From Flavobacteriaceae bacterium Ga0077528 (GTDB lineage: Bacteria > Bacteroidota > Bacteroidia > Flavobacteriales > Flavobacteriaceae), in the NCBI GenBank assembly GCA_001464475.1, contig LNDX01000006.1, positions 1 through 64,000 of the forward strand: a DNA stretch of 64,000 nt, read 5' to 3'. Both the position numbers and the translations under genes were made by a program. The notes beneath the pieces are model-generated. The model did not search any database, was not told where the DNA came from, and saw nothing but the letters and a program-made list of their open reading frames with translations. This document shows, in pieces, positions 45,371 through 52,510 of the stretch. The number at the start of each line of letters is the position of its first letter. Within the stretch, counting starts at the first letter, position 1.

Positions 45371-45407
45371 AAGGGATAACTCATTGCACTGAGTTATCCC
45401 TTTTTTT
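45371..45407 (+). terminator. tmRNA terminator
   Basis: 13-bp perfect stem AAGGGATAACTCA (45371-45383) / TGAGTTATCCCTT (45390-45402), then a T-run. Confidence 0.93.
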
Positions 45408-45476
45408 GTAGAAAACATTCTACCCTAATAAATCCAAAATTATCATCAACTTCGTATATGCATATAAACTAAAATA

Positions 45477-45902
45477 ATGACGACATTTCAAGCAAATAAC
45501 GAAACAATTCTTATCAATGATAAATTTGGATTAATCACTGATAACCAAGTAATTATAACCAAAGGTTCTAAGAAAAGTAAAGTCCCTTTTAATTCTATCA
45601 ACAGAGTTAACTTAATAAAAAGTAGAGTCTTTTATTTGAATATTTTATTGTTTTTGTTAAGCGCTTCTGTTTTTATTTATTCCTATTTTATGTTCAATTC
45701 AGAAAGACTATTCTTTTTTTATGGATTAATTTTTATTGGTATTGTACTATTCCTATTTTCAATTGTTCATAAATTTTATACATACAGACTAATCATAAAA
45801 GAAAAAGACCAAACATTGATTGAGGTAAAAACTACGCAATTGAACAGAAAGAGCATTAAAGAATTTTATAATGCCATTATTAAGAAAATTCCAAAAAAGT
45901 AG
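45477..45902 (+). CDS. Membrane protein with PH-like layout, unknown function
   Basis: 141 residues: a soluble β-rich N-terminus (ETILINDKFGLITDNQVIITK), two membrane helices (NILLFLLSASVFIYSYFMF; FFYGLIFIGIVLFLFSIV) and a cytoplasmic tail (YRLIIKEKDQTLIEVKT). The arrangement resembles bacterial PH-domain membrane proteins, but no family is certain. It ends 4 bases before the convergent rhodanese gene. Confidence 0.7.
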   Translation: MTTFQANNETILINDKFGLITDNQVIITKGSKKSKVPFNSINRVNLIKSRVFYLNILLFLLSASVFIYSYFMFNSERLFFFYGLIFIGIVLFLFSIVHKFYTYRLIIKEKDQTLIEVKTTQLNRKSIKEFYNAIIKKIPKK

Positions 45903-45906
45903 ATTT

Positions 45907-46221
45907 TTACTCTGTAAAACCAACTTCGCCTTCCCAATTCATAAAACCACCTTCTAAGTTAAATGTGTTTTCAAAACCCATTTGCATCATAATACTGCAT
46001 GCTTGAGCACTTCTTCCTCCTGCTTTGCAATAAACATAGTAGTTTTTTGATTTATCTAGTTCTTCTAGTCGGTAGATGAATCCTTGTCCTTTATAAATAT
46101 CATTTAAAATTGCTCCTGGAATAATTCCTTCACTCCATTCGTCTTCGGTTCTTACATCTAAAATTACTGCATTCGTATCCGCTTCCAATTGTGAAGCCCA
46201 TTCTTGTTGAGATAAGTTCAT
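45907..46221 (-). CDS. Rhodanese-like protein
   Basis: 104-residue single rhodanese domain. It has the ILDVRTEDEWSEGIIPGAI segment and active-site Cys65 in YVYCKAGGRSAQA, so it can carry a persulfide. There is no signal peptide: cytoplasmic. The loop after Cys is KAGGRS, the six-residue type of sulfurtransferases. It stands alone in orientation; the MarR operon is divergent. Confidence 0.92.
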   Translation of the reverse strand: MNLSQQEWASQLEADTNAVILDVRTEDEWSEGIIPGAILNDIYKGQGFIYRLEELDKSKNYYVYCKAGGRSAQACSIMMQMGFENTFNLEGGFMNWEGEVGFTE

Positions 46222-46296
46222 TTCTATTATTTTTTTCCAAATTTATAAATTTCATTTTACATGGTCATAAAAGTATTAACAAAAAAATAACACAAC

Positions 46297-46312
46297 ATTT
46301 GTATATACAAAT
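46297..46312. promoter_or_regulatory. MarR operator candidate 1
   Basis: Perfect 16-bp palindrome ATTTGTATATACAAAT. It contains the TTG (46299-46301) that serves as -33 element for the box at 46324-46331. Confidence 0.8.
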
Positions 46313-46323
46313 AAAAATAATTT

Positions 46324-46331
46324 TACATTTG
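46324..46331 (+). promoter_or_regulatory. -7 box of the MarR operon
   Basis: TACATTTG, 22 bases after the TTG in operator 1 and overlapping operator 2. It fits the flavobacterial TTG-N17-23-TAnnTTTG promoter. Confidence 0.65.
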
Positions 46332-46342
46332 TACCTACAAAT
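46327..46342. promoter_or_regulatory. MarR operator candidate 2
   Basis: ATTTGTA-CC-TACAAAT, the same arms as operator 1 and exactly 30 bases (about three helical turns) downstream of it. Confidence 0.8.
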
Positions 46343-46357
46343 TTGGTAATTACAATT

Positions 46358-46816
46358 ATGAGAATTGAAGATATAATAAAATCAAATGTTACTATGGATG
46401 ATGCTAAAAAAGTTGTCCTAAACATTATGGTTACCCAAAATGTACTTTCTGAAAAATTTAATGAGGTTTTGAAACCTTATGATTTATCAGGCGAACAGTA
46501 CAATGTACTGAGAATTTTAAGAGGTCAGAAAGGGAATCCTGCTAATATGTGTGTCATTCAAGAACGAATGATTGCAAAAAACAGTAACACTACCCGATTG
46601 ATTGATAAATTATTATTAAAAAATCTAGTTACAAGAGAGGTTTGTCCTGAAAACAGAAGAAAAATAGAAGTTTTAATTACAGAAAAAGGATTGGAACTAT
46701 TAGAAGAATTAGATCCTAAAGTTTTAGAAAACGAAAAATTATTTGCCGCAAATCTGAACCAAAAAGAATTAGTTGAATTAAACACCTTATTAGAAAAATA
46801 TAGAAACCTTAAATAA
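46358..46816 (+). CDS. MarR-family transcriptional regulator
   Basis: 152 residues from ATG 46358 (MRIEDIIKSNVTMDD); a longer frame from 46343 starts at the edge of operator 2 and is unlikely. The winged-helix core has SGEQYNVLRILRG, VIQERMIAKNSNTTRLIDKLLLKN (recognition helix) and wing REVCPENRRKIEVLITEKG. One cysteine in the wing (C109 region) and one in NMCVIQ could sense oxidants or quinones, as in MhqR/YodB relatives. Likely autoregulated through the two palindromes and controlling the nitroreductase and YceI genes downstream. Confidence 0.9.
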   Translation: MRIEDIIKSNVTMDDAKKVVLNIMVTQNVLSEKFNEVLKPYDLSGEQYNVLRILRGQKGNPANMCVIQERMIAKNSNTTRLIDKLLLKNLVTREVCPENRRKIEVLITEKGLELLEELDPKVLENEKLFAANLNQKELVELNTLLEKYRNLK

Positions 46817-46823
46817 AATTACT

Positions 46824-47456
46824 ATGACACAATTTATAAAAGACGCAAATTGGCGTTATGCTACTAAAAAATTTGATGCAACAAAAAAAATTTCATCAGA
46901 AGATTTAGTAAGTTTAAAAGAAGCAATTCGATTAACAGCTTCATCATACGGATTACAACCTTACAAAGTACTAATTGTTGAAAATCCAGAGTTAAGAGCT
47001 CAATTGCAGCCAGTTTCTTGGGGACAATCTCAAATTGTTGATGCTTCTCATTTATTAGTTTTTGCAAACATTATCAACTTTGGAGAAAAAGAAATTGATG
47101 CAACCATTAATAATATGGCAACTACAAGAAATTTACCTTTAGAAGCACTTCAAGGATATGGAGATTTTATGAAATCTAAATTGGTTTCACTCCCAGAAGA
47201 TGTAAAAAATACTTGGACTTCAAAACAAACTTATTTGGCTTTAGGAAATTTATTGAACGCTGCTGCCGAATTAAAGATTGATGTAACTCCTATGGAAGGT
47301 TTTGAACCAGAGAAATACAATGAAATTTTAGGTCTTGAAAAATTAGGTTTGAACGCATCACTAGTAGCAACAATTGGATATCGTCATGAAGAAGATGCTA
47401 CACAACATTACGCAAAAGTGCGTAAATCTGAAGAAGAATTATTTGTAACAATATAA
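46824..47456 (+). CDS. NAD(P)H-dependent nitroreductase-family oxidoreductase
   Basis: 210-residue FMN-dependent NfsB-like enzyme reducing nitroaromatics or quinones. N-terminal RYATKKFD and the FMN phosphate-binding RLTASSYGLQPYKVLIV (residues about 36-53), and the C-terminal VTPMEGFEPEKYNEILGL segment, are standard. It starts 7 bases after the MarR stop, so it is the regulator's immediate target. Confidence 0.92.
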   Translation: MTQFIKDANWRYATKKFDATKKISSEDLVSLKEAIRLTASSYGLQPYKVLIVENPELRAQLQPVSWGQSQIVDASHLLVFANIINFGEKEIDATINNMATTRNLPLEALQGYGDFMKSKLVSLPEDVKNTWTSKQTYLALGNLLNAAAELKIDVTPMEGFEPEKYNEILGLEKLGLNASLVATIGYRHEEDATQHYAKVRKSEEELFVTI

Positions 47457-47493
47457 TTAATAAGTAAAATCAATAACTCAAATTTAAAAGAAA

Positions 47494-48057
47494 ATGAAAA
47501 ATTTAAAAACAATCGCAATCGCATTATTCGTAGCAGTTTCAACAATCGCTACAGCACAATCTAAGAAAGTAGACGCTTCTAAAAGTACTATCAACTGGGT
47601 TGGAAAAAAAGTAACTGGTCAACACAGTGGAACCGTAAACATTCAAAGTGGAAACTTAATTTTTAAAGGTAAAAAATTAACTGGTGGAACATTTGTAGTA
47701 GACATGACTTCAATAACAGCTACAGATATTAAAGGTGAATATGCTGCAAAATTAGATGGCCATTTAAAAGCTGACGATTTCTTTGGAACGGATAAATATC
47801 CAACTTCAAAATTAGTTTTCAAAAAAATTGCTTCAAAAGGAAATGGTGTATATACTGTAACTGCAGATTTGACAATTAAAGATGTAACTGCTCCAGTAAA
47901 ATTTGACATCACTGTAAAAGGAAATACTGCAACAACGTCATTCAAAGTAGATAGAACAAAATTCGGAATAAAATATGGTTCTGGTAGTTTCTTTGACAAT
48001 TTAGGAGATAAAACTATCAACGATGATTTCGAATTAACTGTGTCTTTACAGTTCTAA
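47494..48057 (+). CDS. YceI-family periplasmic lipocalin-like protein
   Basis: 187 residues with signal peptide ending ATAQ. YceI β-barrel features: KSTINWVGKKVTGQHSGTV (residues ~29-47), FVVDMTSI, LKADDFFGTDKYPTSKLVF and the C-terminal DDFELTVSLQF. Related proteins bind polyisoprenoids or quinones in the periplasm. It follows the nitroreductase by 37 bases; a terminator follows. Confidence 0.93.
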   Translation: MKNLKTIAIALFVAVSTIATAQSKKVDASKSTINWVGKKVTGQHSGTVNIQSGNLIFKGKKLTGGTFVVDMTSITATDIKGEYAAKLDGHLKADDFFGTDKYPTSKLVFKKIASKGNGVYTVTADLTIKDVTAPVKFDITVKGNTATTSFKVDRTKFGIKYGSGSFFDNLGDKTINDDFELTVSLQF

Positions 48058-48084
48058 GAAAAAGGGAAAAATTGCTATCCTAAG

Positions 48085-48118
48085 AAAACCTCAGAGAGAA
48101 ATCTTTGAGGTTTTTTTT
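48085..48118 (+). terminator. Terminator of the MarR-nitroreductase-YceI operon
   Basis: AAAACCTCA (48085-48093) / TGAGGTTTT (48106-48114) with a 12-base loop and T-run. Confidence 0.8.
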
Positions 48119-48156
48119 ATGCTTTTTAGAAACTAACTTATGATTATATTTGCCCA

Positions 48157-48726
48157 ATGAAAAAAATCCTTCTCATAGATAATTACGACAGTTTTACATT
48201 TAATTTAGTTCATTATTTAGAAGAACTAAACTGTGATGTAACCGTACTTAGAAATGACGAATTTGAGCTTGAAGAACTAAAATATTTTGATGACATAATT
48301 CTATCTCCTGGACCCGGAATACCATCAGAATCAGGACTGTTAAATAAAGTTATATCAACTTACGCTTCAAGTAAAAAAATACTTGGAATATGTCTGGGTC
48401 AACAAGCCATTGGTGAAGTTTTTGGCGGCTCTCTTATTAATTTAGATAATGTTCATCATGGTGTTTCTTCATTTATTAATGTAATTGTTGCTGATGAAAT
48501 ATTATTTAAAAACTTACCGAAAGAACTCGAAGTAGGCCGTTATCACTCATGGGTTATCAATCCTGTTGATTTTCCTGAAGACTTAGAGATAACATCTGTT
48601 GCAGAAAATGGCGAGATTATGTCAATCCGACACAAACACTTTAATGTAAAAGGTGTTCAATTTCACCCTGAAAGTATCTTAACACCACACGGAAAAACCA
48701 TTTTGGAAAATTGGTTATCAAATTAA
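48157..48726 (+). CDS. pabA: Aminodeoxychorismate / anthranilate synthase glutamine amidotransferase subunit
   Basis: 189-residue class I glutamine amidotransferase that supplies ammonia for p-aminobenzoate (folate) or anthranilate (tryptophan) synthesis. LLIDNYDSFTFNLVHYL at the start, LSPGPGIP (49-56), nucleophile Cys79 in GICLGQQAIGE, and the His-Glu pair in GVQFHPES near residue 170. No trp gene is adjacent, so a PabA or dual role is more likely than TrpG alone. Confidence 0.9.
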   Translation: MKKILLIDNYDSFTFNLVHYLEELNCDVTVLRNDEFELEELKYFDDIILSPGPGIPSESGLLNKVISTYASSKKILGICLGQQAIGEVFGGSLINLDNVHHGVSSFINVIVADEILFKNLPKELEVGRYHSWVINPVDFPEDLEITSVAENGEIMSIRHKHFNVKGVQFHPESILTPHGKTILENWLSN

Positions 48727-48974
48727 TTAATATAAATTTTTACTTTATATAAATTGATATATAATTCTGAATTATAATTATTTAAAGAATTACTATAGAT
48801 TTTTACTATAACTACAAAAAATCAAAATACTTGATATTTGTTAGAAAAAACTTTCAAATTTCAATTCTTATTAACTAAAACAACTAGTTATCAACAGAAT
48901 ATGAAATGAAGAAGATATTTAATTAAATTTGAGATAGTACATTTAGTTTTTAATCAATTTTAATTCAAATAGTT
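48727..48974. other. AT-rich intergenic region without recognised features
   Basis: About 250 bases of very AT-rich DNA between pabA and a small gene. No coding frame, strong hairpin or clear promoter box was seen. Confidence 0.6.
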
Positions 48975-49322
48975 ATGGGACTTTTTAACAATAATGAGAA
49001 GAGAATCATTAAAGAACTTTGCAAAAAAAGTGAAGACATTAGCAAAGACATCACAAATGAAATTGATGAACTACTAATTGAACTAAAAACTGAGTATGAT
49101 GAAAATAGTAAAGTAGTCAATGAATTTCATGATTTTGTAAATGAACTCAAAACTAAACTAGCACCAGAAGATGCAAACAAACTTTTAGAATTCTCTTCAA
49201 GATTAACTAAAGTAAAACGATGTGCAAAGAAAGGAGTTGAATCTATGAGAGAATTAGCTCGTGACCAAAGAAAAGCCACAAGAGAAACCATTAGAGAATA
49301 TCAAGAATATTTATATGTTTAA
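48975..49322 (+). CDS. Small helical protein of unknown function
   Basis: 115 residues, no membrane helix or signal peptide, almost entirely charged amphipathic helix (KELCKKSEDISKDITNEIDE; DQRKATRETIREYQEYLYV), suggesting a coiled coil or helical bundle. Two cysteines. I do not recognise a family. It ends at the base before the convergent yaaA stop. Confidence 0.65.
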   Translation: MGLFNNNEKRIIKELCKKSEDISKDITNEIDELLIELKTEYDENSKVVNEFHDFVNELKTKLAPEDANKLLEFSSRLTKVKRCAKKGVESMRELARDQRKATRETIREYQEYLYV

Positions 49323-50084
49323 TTAGCGAGTAAAGACCAACTTATTCCCTTTGCTTAAATTAGCATCAAAAGCGTATCCTTCGTAATTAAACCCTTTTAA
49401 ATCATCAATTGTTTCTGCATTGGTATCAATAATGTAGCGTACCATCATACCTCTCGCCTTCTTAGCGAAGAAACTTATCATTTTTAGTTTTCCGTCTTTG
49501 TAATCTTTAAATTCAGGTATAATTACTGGCACTTTTAATGTCTTTACATCAACGGCATCAAAGTATTCATTGCTTGCCAGATTAACAAACAGCTCCTCTT
49601 TTTGAAGTTCTGCATTTAATTGTTTTGCAATTAAGGGTTTCCAAAATTCGTATAGATTTTTATTTTTTCCTACCGGAAGTTTAGTTCCCATTTCGAGACG
49701 ATAAGGCTGCATTAAATCAAGTGGTTTCAATAATCCATACAATCCTGACAAAATTCTAAGTTTGTCTTGCAAAACGTTTATTTTATCTTCTGAAAGCGAA
49801 TAAGCGTCTAATCCAATGTAAACATCTCCACTAAAAGCAAAAACTGCTGGTCTAGCATTTTCAACAGTCATTTCGGCAAGATTTCGTTCTTGATTTCTTT
49901 GCCAATTTAAATCCGCCAACTTATCTGAAATATCCATCAATTCAATCAATTGTTTTGGCTTTTGCTTTTTCAAAACTTTGTCAATAGCTAACGATTGCTT
50001 TACAAAACTATATTCAGAATACAATTTTGTTGGCAACTGACTTTCAAAATCCAATGATTTGGCTGGTGATATTACGATTTTCAT
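49323..50084 (-). CDS. yaaA: Peroxide stress protein YaaA (DUF328)
   Basis: 253 residues, the normal length. Family marks: ISPAKSLDFES (residues 4-14), AVFAFSGDVYIGLDA (about 82-96), LRILSGLYGLLKPLDLMQPYRLEMGTKL (about 108-135), ASNEYFDAV and the C-terminal FFAKKARGMMVRYI. YaaA binds DNA and limits intracellular iron damage under peroxide stress in E. coli; the role here follows from family. Cytoplasmic. Confidence 0.95.
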   Translation of the reverse strand: MKIVISPAKSLDFESQLPTKLYSEYSFVKQSLAIDKVLKKQKPKQLIELMDISDKLADLNWQRNQERNLAEMTVENARPAVFAFSGDVYIGLDAYSLSEDKINVLQDKLRILSGLYGLLKPLDLMQPYRLEMGTKLPVGKNKNLYEFWKPLIAKQLNAELQKEELFVNLASNEYFDAVDVKTLKVPVIIPEFKDYKDGKLKMISFFAKKARGMMVRYIIDTNAETIDDLKGFNYEGYAFDANLSKGNKLVFTR

Positions 50085-50235
50085 GACTTCTTTTTATTAT
50101 TTACTTCGTCTGTTCGCCTTCAAAATGGCTCGAGTCAAAAATACAAATTTCAATTTGAAATTAAATACGTTAAAATGATTAGTTTCGATTTAACTATCAA
50201 CAGAATTTATTATTTTTACTTTTTTACCAGATTAT

Positions 50236-50625
50236 ATGCTATCTCTCAATAAAATCCACCATATCGCCATTATTTGCTCAAATTATGAAATTTCTAAACA
50301 TTTCTACACTGAAATTTTAGGTTTAAAAATTATTCAAGAAATTTACAGAAAAGAACGTGAATCCTATAAATTAGATTTGGCATTAAATGATAATTATTGC
50401 ATCGAATTATTCTCGTTCCCAAATCCTCCAAAGCGTGTATCAAGACCTGAAGCTTCTGGATTGCGTCATTTAGCTTTTGAAGTCAATGACATTGAGATTA
50501 CTAGAAAGTATATTTTAGAAAACAATCTTTTTGCTGAAGAAATTCGCATGGATGAATACACCAACAAACGTTTTTTCTTTACTAATGATCCAGATGATTT
50601 ACCGATAGAGTTTTATGAAGTTTGA
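50236..50625 (+). CDS. VOC-family metalloprotein (GloA2/YaeR type)
   Basis: 129-residue single vicinal-oxygen-chelate protein. IHHIAIICSNYEISKHFY (7-24) gives the first metal His; E in YCIELFSF, H in GLRHLAFEV and E in PIEFYEV complete the usual four ligands. Similar to SMU1112c/YaeR; substrate unknown. Confidence 0.9.
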   Translation: MLSLNKIHHIAIICSNYEISKHFYTEILGLKIIQEIYRKERESYKLDLALNDNYCIELFSFPNPPKRVSRPEASGLRHLAFEVNDIEITRKYILENNLFAEEIRMDEYTNKRFFFTNDPDDLPIEFYEV

Positions 50626-50679
50626 CTAAAATCTTATCAACAATTCGCATTTCGTAATTCGTTTTTCTAATTTATATTT

Positions 50680-50687
50680 TACCTTTG
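50680..50687 (+). promoter_or_regulatory. -7 box deciding the start of the pRiA4b ORF-3 gene
   Basis: TACCTTTG overlaps the upstream in-frame TTG (50685), so translation must begin at ATG 50709, 21 bases downstream. Confidence 0.6.
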
Positions 50688-50708
50688 ACCTTTCAAAAAA
50701 ATAGAATC

Positions 50709-51254
50709 ATGGTTTATAAATTTAGAGTAATTCTCGATGCAGAAGAAGATATTTTCAGAGATATTGCTATACTTGAAAACGACACTTTAGAAGATTTGCA
50801 CAATGCAATCGTAAATGCTTTTGGATTTGACGGTTTAGAAGTCGCATCTTTCTACACTTGTGACGACACTTGGAATCAAGAAGATGAAATCCCAATGTTT
50901 GACTCTGGTGATGTTCCTGGTGAGAACAAAATTATGAGTGATTATAAGCTGAATGATATTTTAGATACTGAAAACACTAAAATCATTTATGTTTATGATT
51001 TCATCAATATGTGGACATTCTTAGTTGAACTTGCCGCAGTTGAAGATTCAGTTGAAGTTGGAATGGTTTATCCTAACCTTTTATTTTCTCATGGTGAAAT
51101 GCCTGCAGAAGCTATGGAAAAACATTTTCAAGCTGATTTTGAAGAGGAAGAAAGCTACAACGAATTTGAAGACGATTTAGATGAAGACGATTTAGACGCT
51201 TTTGGAAGTGACGACAGCTTTGAAGATTACGGATTTGAGGAGAATTGGAATTAA
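50709..51254 (+). CDS. pRiA4b ORF-3 family protein
   Basis: 181 residues from ATG 50709 (MVYKFRVILDAEEDIFRDI). The N-terminal domain matches the plasmid pRiA4b ORF-3 family (TLEDLHNAIVNAFGFD; SFYTCDDTW; DFINMWTFLVELAAVE). The C-terminus is an acidic tail of about 40 residues, mostly Asp and Glu. Some databases call relatives TnpR or IS1096 passenger proteins, but nothing here is a recombinase or a mobile element. Function unknown. Confidence 0.85.
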   Translation: MVYKFRVILDAEEDIFRDIAILENDTLEDLHNAIVNAFGFDGLEVASFYTCDDTWNQEDEIPMFDSGDVPGENKIMSDYKLNDILDTENTKIIYVYDFINMWTFLVELAAVEDSVEVGMVYPNLLFSHGEMPAEAMEKHFQADFEEEESYNEFEDDLDEDDLDAFGSDDSFEDYGFEENWN

Positions 51255-51311
51255 ATTTGAGAAAATAGAAAAAAGAGAATAGAAAATAGACTTCAAAAAT
51301 TATAAAAATAA

Positions 51312-52370
51312 ATGATTAACCTTTTCAATACCCACATAGAATCTTTATCCATCCATAGAGTTGGAAATAAAAGCCGTAACGAAGCCATTTTTCTATCAGA
51401 AAACCAATACGGATTAAACGATGAAATTGTTCCTTTATTGAAGGAATATTTCTTTAAATCATTTCGTGAAAAAGAAGAAAACTACTTTCAATTTGCGCAT
51501 GAAGTTGATTTGGAATACAACGATATGTTCAATTTAGCTACTGAGATTTTTACAAATCCAAGTTCGGTGCATGAAGTTTCTAAAAAAATAACCAATCACC
51601 TTTTTGAACAATCCAATCATCCGCACATCAAAAACGGAGAAGTTTATGTGACTTATTTAACGAATGTTTCTATCGATAATAACGTTGTAGATGCTATTGG
51701 TGTTTTTAAAAGTGAGTTGCGCACCGATTTCCTTCAATTTGAAGAAAAAGATAGTAATTTAGAAATGGTTCTTCAAGAAGGAATTAATTTAAATAAACTA
51801 GATAAAGGTTGCTTAATCTTCAATCACAAAAAAGAAGAAGGATATAAAATTTTGACTGTTGATAGCAATCGTTATGATGCTCGCTACTGGTTAGAACATT
51901 TCCTTGCTGTGGATGCATTTCAAGATGAGAATTTCATGACTAAAAAGTATTTAAAATTCTGTCAAGAGTTTGCTAAAGAAGTGGTTTTTCCTGCCGAAGA
52001 TAAAAAGCAAGAAGTTATGTTTATGAATCGTGCGGTAAATCATTTTGCTAAAAACGATAATTTTGAAGAAACAGCTTTCTTAAATGAAGTAATGGACAAC
52101 CCTGATTTAATTCCAGAGTTCAAAAATTACAAAGCCGATAGAGGCGAAAAATATAGTATTGAAGATGTAACTTCATTTCCAATAGCCAATGCAGCTGTTT
52201 CTGACGCCAGAAAATCGATTAAAAACGTTATTAATCTTGATACCAACATTCAGATTAAATTAGACTTTATCAATCCGGAAAGTGCCGAAAAATTTGTAGA
52301 AAAAGGTTGGGATGAAGAAAAACAAATGTATTACTACTTAGTTTACTTTAATAAAGAACAGAAGAGTTAG
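51312..52370 (+). CDS. Nucleoid-associated protein (NdpA/YejK family)
   Basis: 352 residues matching the 37-kDa nucleoid-associated family: a β-rich N-terminal half (SIHRVGNKSRNEAIFLSE; CLIFNHKKEEGYKILTVDSN), a middle segment RYDARYWLEHFLAVDAFQDE, and a C-terminal NLDTNIQIKLDFINPESAEKF. It presumably binds DNA in the cytoplasm. It follows the pRiA4b ORF-3 gene by 57 bases and may be cotranscribed. Confidence 0.87.
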   Translation: MINLFNTHIESLSIHRVGNKSRNEAIFLSENQYGLNDEIVPLLKEYFFKSFREKEENYFQFAHEVDLEYNDMFNLATEIFTNPSSVHEVSKKITNHLFEQSNHPHIKNGEVYVTYLTNVSIDNNVVDAIGVFKSELRTDFLQFEEKDSNLEMVLQEGINLNKLDKGCLIFNHKKEEGYKILTVDSNRYDARYWLEHFLAVDAFQDENFMTKKYLKFCQEFAKEVVFPAEDKKQEVMFMNRAVNHFAKNDNFEETAFLNEVMDNPDLIPEFKNYKADRGEKYSIEDVTSFPIANAAVSDARKSIKNVINLDTNIQIKLDFINPESAEKFVEKGWDEEKQMYYYLVYFNKEQKS

Positions 52371-52393
52371 TGTTCAGTGTTCAGTGTTCAGTG
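52369..52393 (+). repeat. AGTGTTC heptanucleotide repeat
   Basis: Three perfect AGTGTTC units and a partial fourth directly after the stop of the nucleoid protein gene. Confidence 0.85.
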
Positions 52394-52399
52394 AAAAAT

Positions 52400-52444
52400 A
52401 AAAATTAATCCTCAATTGTTGAAAGCAATTGAGGATTAATTTTT
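52400..52444 (+). terminator. Very long terminator-like hairpin
   Basis: 19-bp perfect stem (52400-52418 with 52426-52444; outer arm begins AAAAATTAATCC) and a 7-base loop, ending in TTTTT. Confidence 0.88.
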
Positions 52445-52510
52445 ATACTAAAATGTTAAACATTCAGTTTTTAAGTTTTAAATCGTTATATTTAATAATA
52501 ACCGAGAAAA

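Noticed and set aside
47643..48020. Minus-strand 125-codon frame opposite YceI
   Set aside because: It is an antisense shadow of a well-supported gene without a start context or family match.
50709..51254. Possible mobile element, because relatives are labelled IS1096 or TnpR passenger
   Set aside because: No transposase, recombinase motif or terminal repeats; the domain is the pRiA4b ORF-3 family.
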